This document shows positions 1 through 4,871 of a DNA stretch of 5,389 nucleotides, in pieces. The notes under the pieces were generated by a model, which did not search any database, was not told the origin of the DNA, and worked only from the letters and a program-made list of their open reading frames with translations. Position 1 is the stretch's first letter. Every line of letters starts with the position of its first letter. Position numbers and translations under genes: made by a program. Source of the stretch: Pseudomonadota bacterium (lineage in GTDB: Bacteria; Pseudomonadota; Alphaproteobacteria; Rhizobiales; Methylopilaceae); contig JAEWEX010000313.1 in the NCBI GenBank assembly GCA_023389135.1, positions 1-5,389 on the forward strand, read 5' to 3'.

Positions 1-581
1 GGGCAGAGCAGGTCGCTCAGGGGGAATAGCAGGGGCGCAATTGTTTTGAGGCTTTTGTTGCGGGTTCGAAGCGTTCTGGTTTTGGCAGATGTAACCAGCT
101 GCTCGATCACGTAGCCATCCGCGAGACAAGCCCCCTTGACGGCGTCGAATCCGCTCGCTCTTGCGGCTACGCAAGTGCTTTCTGTATGGTAGAAAATATA
201 GAATGGATGGGTTGCTATCTCAGCCCGTGCCGTATCACACAATGCGACAGCTTGTAGCTTAGAGCTGCTGCCTGTCGTGTGGAGCAGCTCCCTATAGCCG
301 TGACGGGTCCAGACCTTGCCGTCGCCATAACACTGCTTGGCTTGGAGCAAGATGCGGAAGAACGTGCCGTCGTCAGGGTTGACGAAGTTCCACTCCATGT
401 CGGCGCCGGTGACGGGTTCGTCCGGAAACTCGACGATGACCCGCCGCCCCGCCGCGGAAATGAGGCTGCCCATTAACAGGTCGGTAACCGTCTCTTCGCG
501 GAAACGCCGGCGCAGTGGACGGGATCGTTCTAGAAAATTTTCAACGAATGGCGGAAACCGATGGGCAAGCTGGCACAACAC
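1..581 (-). CDS. DUF6615 family protein, 3' end cut by window edge
   Basis: An uninterrupted reading frame starts at GTG (579-581) and leaves the window at base 1, giving 193 codons without a stop. The start is set by GGAGG (594-590) eight bases upstream. Motifs, numbered from the GTG: a basic N-terminal stretch (RSRPLRRRFREE, 19-30), ETVTDLL (30-36), TGADMEWNF (58-66), a strand ending in QAK (80-82) and PFYIFYH (126-132). From memory, E..TDL, GADWEW, QAK and P-Y-FY in this order are the hallmarks of DUF6615, a family of roughly 200-250 residues with no established function. D61 followed by Q80-A81-K82 could be a PD-(D/E)XK-type nuclease core; this is inference. G+C is about 58%, with several codons rare in the neighbours (TTA, CTA, ATA, AGA), and the gene lies directly past a tRNA 3' end, so horizontal acquisition is likely. 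Family assignment is fairly confident, function unknown. Confidence 0.8.
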   Translation of the reverse strand, partial: MLCQLAHRFPPFVENFLERSRPLRRRFREETVTDLLMGSLISAAGRRVIVEFPDEPVTGADMEWNFVNPDDGTFFRILLQAKQCYGDGKVWTRHGYRELLHTTGSSSKLQAVALCDTARAEIATHPFYIFYHTESTCVAARASGFDAVKGACLADGYVIEQLVTSAKTRTLRTRNKSLKTIAPLLFPLSDLLC

Positions 582-589
582 GGCGAATT

Positions 590-594
590 CCTCC
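590..594 (-). promoter_or_regulatory. Ribosome binding site of the DUF6615 gene
   Basis: The minus strand reads GGAGG, eight bases before the GTG at 579-581. It is a strong Shine-Dalgarno match and the main reason for choosing this non-ATG start. No convincing -35/-10 pair is visible between it and the tRNA gene. Confidence 0.7.
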
Positions 595-691
595 CCGTGG
601 GGTCGCAACTGGCTTCACGGACCGCTTGCAACAGTCTGAAGCGACAACTCCCTTTCGGAGTGCCCAATTTTGTTCTGGAGTGGTACGAAAA

Positions 692-768
692 TGGCGCACC
701 CGGCACGATTCGAACGTGCGACCTTTGCCTTCGGAGGGCAACGCTCTATCCAGCTGAGCTACGGGTGC
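692..768 (-). tRNA. tRNA-Arg (anticodon CCG)
   Basis: The minus strand folds as a complete tRNA. Acceptor arms GCACCCG (768-762) and CGGGTGC (702-696) pair, followed by discriminator G and an encoded CCA (694-692). The D-stem is GCTC/GAGC. The anticodon stem TTGCC/GGCAA closes the 7-base loop CTCCGAA, giving anticodon CCG (734-732), which reads CGG arginine codons. The T-arm is GCACG-TTCGAAT-CGTGC, with a five-base variable loop. All stems pair and no intron is present. The gene probably decodes a frequently used codon in this G+C-rich genome. Its 3' side faces a lower-G+C region carrying an accessory-type gene, so it may be the attachment site of an integrated element; no duplicated 3' end is visible in the window. 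Confidence 0.97.
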
Positions 769-787
769 CAGGCCATTGGTTGGGCGG

Positions 788-816
788 AAGCTAGCCGAGG
801 CGGGCGGGGGATGCAA
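788..816 (-). promoter_or_regulatory. Candidate promoter of the tRNA-Arg gene
   Basis: The minus strand carries TTGCAT (816-811), a 17-base spacer and TAGCTT (793-788), placing a start site about a dozen bases before the tRNA 5' end. Each hexamer matches only three consensus positions, so the support is mainly correct spacing and placement. Confidence 0.3.
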
Positions 817-862
817 TGCGGGTCTTGCCCGCGCCTGCACCCCGCGCGGCCGATGTCGCACC

Positions 863-902
863 GGGCCGGCCTGGTTGCAGTCGTGCCTGCCGCGGCCGGC
901 CC
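863..902 (-). terminator. Possible terminator hairpin after the aminotransferase
   Basis: GGGCCGGCC (863-871) and GGCCGGCCC (894-902) are perfect 9-bp inverted arms around a 22-base loop, starting three bases past the aminotransferase stop codon. No T-tract follows on the minus strand. It may slow RNA polymerase or protect the mRNA 3' end rather than act as a classical intrinsic terminator. A second small hairpin (GCGGG/CCCGC, 818-832) lies further downstream. Confidence 0.35.
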
Positions 903-904
903 CG

Positions 905-2248
905 TCAGCTGTAGCTCGACAGCACCTTGCGCAGCACGCCGCACATCTCGTCGACCTGGCCGCCCTCGAAGACGAAGGCCGGCGCCAGGATGGCGCAGTC
1001 GCCCGTGGTCTTGACGTGGAGCCCGGCGTCGAACAGCCGCTTCTGCACCTCGTAGCCGCGGATGCCGGGGCCGCCGGAGGGCGCGAAGTCGATGCCGGCG
1101 ATCATGCCGTAGCCGCGGATGTCGGTGACCACCGGCAGGTCCGAGAGCGCCATCACGCTGTCGAGGAAATAGGCGGAGAGCTGCGCCGCGCGGTCGAACA
1201 GGTGCTCCTGCTCGTAGATGTCCAGCGTCGCCATGGAGGCCGCGCAGGCGGCCGGGTGCGCCGAGAAGGTGTAGCCGTGGAAGAACTCCACGGTGTCCTC
1301 GGGCGCGGCGGCCATGATGGCGTCGTAGATCTTGCGGTCCGCGGCCACCGCGCCCATGGGCTGCACGCCGTTGGTGATGGCCTTGGCCATGGTGACGATG
1401 TCGGGCCGCACCTTGAAGCTCTGCGCGGCGAAGGCCTTCCCGGTGCGCCCGAAACCGCAGATGACCTCGTCGAAGATCAGCAGGATGCCGTGCTGGTCGC
1501 AGATCTCGCGCAGCCGCTCCAGATAGCCCGCCGGCGGCACCAGCACGCCGGTGGAGCCGGCTATGGGCTCGACCACGCAGGCGGCGATGTTGTCGCCGCC
1601 GAAGGTGGCGCAGGCGCGCGCCAGATCCTCGGCCAGCTCGGCGCCGCGCTCCGGCTGGCCCTTGGTGAAGCGGTTTTCCGCCATCCAGGTGTGGCGCATG
1701 TGGACCACGCCCGGCAGGCCGGGACCGAACGACTGCCGGTTCTTGATCATGCCGCTCAGCGCCACGCCGCCGAAATTGACGCCGTGATAGGCGCGCTCGC
1801 GCGACACGAACATGGTGCGCTGGCCCTCGCCGCGCGCCCGGTGGTAGGCGAGCGCCATCTTCATGGCGGTGTCCACGGCCTCGGAGCCGGAATTGACGAA
1901 GAAGATGCGGTCGAGGCCTTCCGGCAGCATGCGCGCGATGCGCGCCGCCAGCGCGAACGCCTTGGGATGGCCCCGCAGGAAGCTCGGCGTGTAGTCCAGC
2001 TCCAGCAGCTGGTCGTGGACGGCCTCCGCGATGGCGCGGCGGCCGTGGCCGGCCGGCGTGGTGAACAGGCCCGAGCAGCCGTCCAGGATCTTGTGGCCGT
2101 CCGCGCTCGTGTAGTGGACGCCCTCCGCCGCGGTGAAGATCTTGGGATCGGCCTTGAAGTCGCGGTTCGCGGTGAACGGCATCCAGTGATTGTCGAGGGC
2201 GGCGGCGCCCTCGGCGGCGCGGCTGGACGTGCTGTGGGCGGACGGCAT
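905..2248 (-). CDS. Omega-amino acid (beta-alanine)--pyruvate aminotransferase, class III PLP-dependent
   Basis: The 447-residue product is a cytosolic fold-type I aminotransferase. It resembles the Pseudomonas putida beta-alanine:pyruvate transaminase over its whole length, including HWMPFTANRDF (21-31) near the N-terminus. Visible PLP-site features are NSGSE (119-123, phosphate), AYHG (153-156, ring stacking), FDEV (259-262, D260 to the pyridine nitrogen), GFGRTG (265-270) and MAK (287-289, K289 as Schiff-base lysine). The likely reaction is transfer of an omega-amino group, for example from beta-alanine, to pyruvate; the true donor cannot be read from sequence. K413 sits where the P. putida enzyme has the substrate-binding arginine of VRFGGD, and F62 replaces the active-site tryptophan of SGLW. 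The ATG at 2248 has AGGGAA (2261-2256) seven bases upstream; an in-frame extension to 2386 adds 46 non-conserved residues and is unlikely. It is divergent from the TRAP gene, suggesting linked uptake or catabolism of amino/oxo acids. Confidence 0.88.
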   Translation of the reverse strand: MPSAHSTSSRAAEGAAALDNHWMPFTANRDFKADPKIFTAAEGVHYTSADGHKILDGCSGLFTTPAGHGRRAIAEAVHDQLLELDYTPSFLRGHPKAFALAARIARMLPEGLDRIFFVNSGSEAVDTAMKMALAYHRARGEGQRTMFVSRERAYHGVNFGGVALSGMIKNRQSFGPGLPGVVHMRHTWMAENRFTKGQPERGAELAEDLARACATFGGDNIAACVVEPIAGSTGVLVPPAGYLERLREICDQHGILLIFDEVICGFGRTGKAFAAQSFKVRPDIVTMAKAITNGVQPMGAVAADRKIYDAIMAAAPEDTVEFFHGYTFSAHPAACAASMATLDIYEQEHLFDRAAQLSAYFLDSVMALSDLPVVTDIRGYGMIAGIDFAPSGGPGIRGYEVQKRLFDAGLHVKTTGDCAILAPAFVFEGGQVDEMCGVLRKVLSSYS

Positions 2249-2255
2249 GGCGCGG

Positions 2256-2261
2256 TTCCCT
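2256..2261 (-). promoter_or_regulatory. Ribosome binding site of the aminotransferase
   Basis: The minus strand reads AGGGAA, seven bases before the ATG at 2246-2248. It decides the start against the longer in-frame alternative beginning near 2386, whose extra residues do not resemble the family. Confidence 0.6.
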
Positions 2262-2263
2262 GA

Positions 2264-2315
2264 AGTGTCGTGACGGTCCGGTATCGGGCCAGTGTGACGG
2301 TGCAGTGTCCGACGG
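2264..2315. repeat. Three imperfect AGTGT-(0-3)-GACGG direct repeats
   Basis: AGTGT followed by GACGG occurs three times, with 3, 0 and 2 intervening bases: 2264-2276, 2291-2300 and 2304-2315. They lie 16 to 67 bases upstream of the aminotransferase start codon, inside its probable promoter or leader. They could be half-sites for a regulator, but the variable internal spacing weakens this, and chance similarity in biased sequence is possible. Confidence 0.35.
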
Positions 2316-2375
2316 GCGCTGGCAACGGGGTAGGGCCAGTTCGCCGCATTCGGTTGGGTCACGCGGGGTGGCAGG

Positions 2376-2391
2376 GCGGGATGCATCCCGC
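2376..2391. promoter_or_regulatory. Perfect 16-bp palindrome, candidate operator
   Basis: GCGGGATGCATCCCGC reads identically on both strands. It lies about 130 bases upstream of the aminotransferase start and 330 bases upstream of the TRAP start. An uninterrupted palindrome is typical of sites bound by dimeric regulators, and a single site between divergent genes could serve both. No regulator gene is present in the window, so its role is inference. Confidence 0.45.
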
Positions 2392-2472
2392 AGACTGTGC
2401 CCCTGCGCTGGTGGTGCCTCTCGCCAGCGGGCCGATCGAGGGTCCGGCTTTCTTCGCATGGATGGCATTGTT

Positions 2473-2567
2473 TTCGGGACAGGCGCCCAACTCAAGGATG
2501 ACCCTCCGGGTCACCGGCGCAGCCGGCGCGCTTCCGCGCGTCCTTGACTTGGGCGGCCTGTCCCGAA
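2473..2567. repeat. Cloverleaf-like inverted repeat with three internal hairpins
   Basis: The outer arms 2473-2498 and 2541-2567 pair over 25 bp with one C-C mismatch (2491/2548) and one bulged G near 2555. The enclosed 42 bases are completely used by three consecutive hairpins: TGACCC-TCC-GGGTCA (2499-2513), CCGGC-GCA-GCCGG (2514-2526) and CGCGC-TTCC-GCGCG (2527-2540). The result is a four-way junction with no unpaired junction base. Neither strand has a T-tract after the structure, and the flanking genes diverge, so an intrinsic terminator is unlikely. Arms containing TCCTTGA and GGGACAGG recall the palindromic intergenic repeats common in Hyphomicrobiales (from memory, unchecked). Alternatives are a REP/MITE-like repeat, a structured leader or a small RNA. 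Confidence 0.75.
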
Positions 2568-2641
2568 CCACGCTCCCGCCATGCGAACGAAAGACCGGCT
2601 GGGCGCAGCCTCCGGATGCCAGTGGCGGGTCCGGGTATCGC

Positions 2642-2669
2642 TTGCCCCGCCCCGCGCCTCCGCTAGGAT
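2642..2669 (+). promoter_or_regulatory. Candidate sigma-70 promoter of the TRAP gene
   Basis: TTGCCC (2642-2647), a 16-base spacer and TAGGAT (2664-2669) match four of six consensus positions in each hexamer. This predicts a start near 2676 and a leader of about 48 bases. The cloverleaf element ends 75 bases upstream, so it would be outside this transcript. Confidence 0.45.
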
Positions 2670-2707
2670 CGAGGCTCACGAGGCGCGGCCGGTGTCCGCG
2701 CCCTTTC

Positions 2708-2713
2708 GGGAGG
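2708..2713 (+). promoter_or_regulatory. Ribosome binding site of the TRAP gene
   Basis: GGGAGG lies ten bases before ATG 2724. The in-frame GTG at 2715 is only one base from it and so cannot be the start it serves. This fixes the start at 2724. Confidence 0.65.
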
Positions 2714-2723
2714 CGTGTCCAGG

Positions 2724-3830
2724 ATGACGTCCGTTGAAATCCCGTCGCGCCGCCGCGACGTGCTGAAGCTCGGCCTCGGCGCAGGCGCCGGCCTCGTCGC
2801 CGCGCCCGCGATCGTGCGTGCGCAGGATACGGTCAGCTGGACCATGGCGACCTCATGGCCCAAGAACGCGCCCGGCGTCGGCGTCAATGCGCAGCGGCTG
2901 GCGGACAAGATCGTCGCCATGTCCGGCGGCCGGCTCAGCATCCGCTTCTTCGCGGCCGGAGAGCTGGTGCCGCCCTTCGAGGTGTTCGATGCGGTGGGGG
3001 CGGGCACCGCCCAGTGCGGCCACGGCACCCCGTACTATGCCGCCGGGAAGAACCCGGTGTTCCACTATTTCACCGGCGTCCCGTTCGGGCTTCTGGCGCA
3101 TGAGCATGCCGCATGGCTCGCCTTCGGCGGCGCCCAGGCGCTGTGGGACAAGGCCTACGAGCCCTTCGGCGTCAAGCCGTTCTATGCCGGCTCCAGCGGC
3201 CCGCAGGCGACGGGCTGGTTCCGCAAGGAGATCAATTCGCTGGACGACCTCAAGGGCCTGCGCATGCGCATCGCGGGCCTCGGCGGCGAGATCATGCGCC
3301 GGCTCGGCGTCACGGTGACGCTGACGCCTCCGGGCGAGATCTTCCAGGCCATGCAGTCCGGCGCGGTGGATGCGGCGGAGTGGATCGGCCCCTGGAACGA
3401 CCTCGCCTTCGGCCTCTACCGCGTGGCGGACCACTATTACGTCATGCCGACCCACGAGCTCGGCCCGGCGCTGGAGTTCATCGTCAACCGGTCGGCCTGG
3501 GAGGCGCTGCCCGACGACCTCAAGGCCGTGGTGACCGAGGCCGCGCGCGCCTCCGCCTTCGAGGCGCTGGCGGACTTCACCTTCCACAACATCCGCTCGC
3601 TGCCGACCCTGGTCGCCGAGCACAAGGCGCAGGTGAGGACGCTGCCGGACGACGTGCTGAAGGCCATGGGCGCGGAATCGCAGAAGGTGCTGGCGGAGAC
3701 CGCGGCGACCTCCGACGTGGCGCGCGAGGTGAACGACAGCTTCACGGCCTTCCGCAGCCAGGCCATGGCCTATCACAAGCAGACCGACGCGGAGGCCTAC
3801 CGGGTCCGCGAACTGGGGCTCGGCGCCTGA
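2724..3830 (+). CDS. TRAP transporter substrate-binding protein, DctP superfamily, TakP-like (2-oxoacid type)
   Basis: The 368-residue product is a periplasmic binding protein that delivers organic acids to a TRAP permease. The N-terminus is a Tat signal: SRRRDVLK (8-15), a Gly/Ala-rich hydrophobic stretch (16-31) and probable cleavage after VRA (33). The mature part has the TakP-type landmarks: WTMATSWPKNAPGVG near its start, SGGRL (67-71), AAGELVPPFEVFDAVGAGTA (77-96), VPFGL (119-123), GWFRKEI (164-170), DDLKGLRMRIAGLGGE (174-189) and QSGAVDAAEWIGPW (211-224). R182 is the conserved TRAP carboxylate-binding arginine. Q161, E219, W220 and E245 line up with residues I recall as metal/2-oxoacid ligands in Rhodobacter sphaeroides TakP, so pyruvate-like 2-oxoacids are the likely ligands (inference). 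No DctQ or DctM gene adjoins it. It diverges from a pyruvate-using aminotransferase and converges with recR. Confidence 0.9.
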   Translation: MTSVEIPSRRRDVLKLGLGAGAGLVAAPAIVRAQDTVSWTMATSWPKNAPGVGVNAQRLADKIVAMSGGRLSIRFFAAGELVPPFEVFDAVGAGTAQCGHGTPYYAAGKNPVFHYFTGVPFGLLAHEHAAWLAFGGAQALWDKAYEPFGVKPFYAGSSGPQATGWFRKEINSLDDLKGLRMRIAGLGGEIMRRLGVTVTLTPPGEIFQAMQSGAVDAAEWIGPWNDLAFGLYRVADHYYVMPTHELGPALEFIVNRSAWEALPDDLKAVVTEAARASAFEALADFTFHNIRSLPTLVAEHKAQVRTLPDDVLKAMGAESQKVLAETAATSDVAREVNDSFTAFRSQAMAYHKQTDAEAYRVRELGLGA

Positions 3831-3850
3831 CCTGCGCCCGACGGGGTCAG
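3827..3850. other. Convergent gene end with short hairpin across both stop codons
   Basis: CTGACC (3827-3832) and GGTCAG (3845-3850) form a 6-bp stem with a 12-base loop. Each arm contains the TGA stop of one gene (TRAP gene on plus, recR on minus), separated by 16 bases. There is no T-tract on either side, so it is a weak candidate for shared termination. Confidence 0.3.
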
Positions 3851-4452
3851 AACGGGGTGCGGCTGCGCAGGGCGGCCGCCAGCGTGCCCTCGTCCAGGTA
3901 GTCCAGCTCGCCGCCCACCGGCACGCCGTGGGCGAGGCGGGTGACCTTGACGCCGGTGGGCGCCAGCAGGTCGGTGACGTAATGGGCGGTGGTCTGGCCG
4001 TCCACGGTGGCGTTGAGGGCGAGGATGATCTCGGTCACCTCCGGCGCCGATGCGCGGGCGATCAGGGCGGCGATGGACAGGTCCCCGGGCCGGCGGCCCT
4101 CGATGGCCGACAGCGTGCCGCCGAGCACGTGGTAGCGCGCCTTCAGGGCGGCGGCGCGCTCCAGCGCCCACAGGTCCGCCACGTCCTCCACCACGATGAT
4201 GAGCGCGCCGTCGCGGCGCTGGTCACGGCAGATGGTGCAGGGGTCGGATGTGTCGACATTGCCGCAGGCCGAGCACACCGTCACGCGGTCGCGGGCCTCT
4301 GCGAAGGCGGCGGCCAGCGGCGACAGCAGTTGCTCATTGCGGCGGATGAGGTGCAGCGCGGCGCGCCTGGCCGAGCGCGGCCCCAGGCCCGGCAGCCTGG
4401 CCAGCAGCTGGATCAGGCGCTCGATCTCGGGTCCGGCGACGGGCGGGCTCAT
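3847..4452 (-). CDS. recR: Recombination mediator protein RecR
   Basis: The 201-residue length is standard for RecR, which works with RecO (and RecF) to load RecA onto single-stranded DNA during gap repair. All parts are present: a helix-hairpin-helix around [11 protein letters not shown] (20-30), a four-cysteine zinc motif (C60, C63, C72, C75), a Toprim domain starting at IIVVED (85-90) with HVLGG (108-112) and [14 protein letters not shown] (143-156), and the C-terminal signature [17 protein letters not shown] (175-191). The start is chosen because [18 protein letters not shown] follows at the usual distance; no clear Shine-Dalgarno precedes it, which fits translation coupled to the ybaB gene ending 40 bases upstream. 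The gap contains a 12-base GC palindrome (4475-4486). It is the last gene of the dnaX-ybaB-recR cluster. Confidence 0.97.
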   Translation of the reverse strand: MSPPVAGPEIERLIQLLARLPGLGPRSARRAALHLIRRNEQLLSPLAAAFAEARDRVTVCSACGNVDTSDPCTICRDQRRDGALIIVVEDVADLWALERAAALKARYHVLGGTLSAIEGRRPGDLSIAALIARASAPEVTEIILALNATVDGQTTAHYVTDLLAPTGVKVTRLAHGVPVGGELDYLDEGTLAAALRSRTPF

Positions 4453-4492
4453 GGTCCGGGTCGGTCAGCGTTCGCGCCGCGCGGCGGCCGCC

Positions 4493-4816
4493 TCAGAACG
4501 GCAGCTTGAAGCCCGGCGGCAGTCCCAGCCCGCCGGTCAGGCCCTGCATCTTCTCCGCCATGACCGCCTCGGCCTTGGCGCGGGCGTCGGAATGGGCGGC
4601 CACGATCAGGTCTTCGAGGATCTCGGCGTCCTCGGGCCTGATCAGCGAGGGATCGATCTTCAGCGACCGCATCTCCCCCTTGACCGCGATGCGGACGATG
4701 ACGAGCCCGCCGCCGGACTGGCCCTCGACCTCGACGGTCTCGAGCTCGGCCTGCAGGTCCTGCATCTTCTGCTGCATGGCCTGGGCCTGCTTCATCAGGC
4801 CGAACAGATCCTTCAT
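4493..4816 (-). CDS. ybaB: YbaB/EbfC family nucleoid-associated protein
   Basis: The 107-residue protein has the standard YbaB/EbfC layout. An N-terminal helix, MKDLFGLMKQAQAMQQKMQD (1-20), is rich in Met and Gln and forms the dimer coiled coil. A beta-sheet core follows, with VEVEGQSGGGLVIVRIAVKGE (28-48) and the LKIDPSLI segment. A second helix contains EDLIVAAHSDARAKAE, and the tail is Gly/Pro-rich (GGLGLPPGFKLPF). Family members are dimers that bind DNA with little sequence preference and affect nucleoid organisation and expression. Translation starts at ATG 4816, with GGAG (4828-4825) eight bases upstream. It lies between dnaX (55 bases away) and recR (40 bases away), the order conserved in many bacteria, where the three are usually co-transcribed. 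Confidence 0.97.
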   Translation of the reverse strand: MKDLFGLMKQAQAMQQKMQDLQAELETVEVEGQSGGGLVIVRIAVKGEMRSLKIDPSLIRPEDAEILEDLIVAAHSDARAKAEAVMAEKMQGLTGGLGLPPGFKLPF

Positions 4817-4871
4817 GTCACTGGCTCCGTCGTCTCGTTCCGGCGCGCCCGCGGGCCGTCGCCATCAGGGA

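Larger units (their letters stand above)
2249..2723. other. Divergent intergenic region between aminotransferase and TRAP genes
   Basis: These 475 bases contain no gene I can support. From left to right they hold the aminotransferase leader, three AGTGT...GACGG repeats (2264-2315), a perfect 16-base palindrome (2376-2391), a large inverted repeat with three internal hairpins (2473-2567), a candidate promoter for the TRAP gene (2642-2669) and that gene's ribosome binding site (2708-2713). Open frames crossing it are compositional artefacts of high G+C. Confidence 0.7.

Noticed and set aside
60..75. T-loop-like GGTTCGAA resembling a second tRNA end or att copy
   Set aside because: It lies inside the DUF6615 reading frame, no acceptor or anticodon stem surrounds it, and it shares only the short TTCGAA core with the real tRNA.
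279..639. Two small plus-strand open frames (65 and 100 residues)
   Set aside because: They overlap the DUF6615 gene on the opposite strand, lack convincing ribosome binding sites and show no recognisable protein features.
640..691. Terminator for the tRNA gene (ACTCC/GGAGT stem near 648-662)
   Set aside because: The stem is only 5 bp and lacks a T-run after it in the tRNA's direction, so the support is too weak.
2249..2386. An N-terminal extension of the aminotransferase by 46 residues
   Set aside because: The extra residues do not resemble the family, and the ATG at 2248 has a well-spaced ribosome binding site and the usual distance to HWMPFTANRDF.
759..2495. A very long open frame on the minus strand over the aminotransferase, and a long plus-strand frame at 776-2263
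   Set aside because: Both are shadows of the aminotransferase in other frames. Their translations are Arg/Gly/His/Ala-rich low-complexity sequence with no family features.
2473..2567. Intrinsic terminator
   Set aside because: There is no T-tract after the structure on either strand, and the flanking genes point away from it, so no transcript is expected to end here.
2715..2723. GTG at 2715 as start of the TRAP gene
   Set aside because: The GGGAGG ribosome binding site ends one base before it, so it cannot serve this codon, while ATG 2724 is ten bases away.
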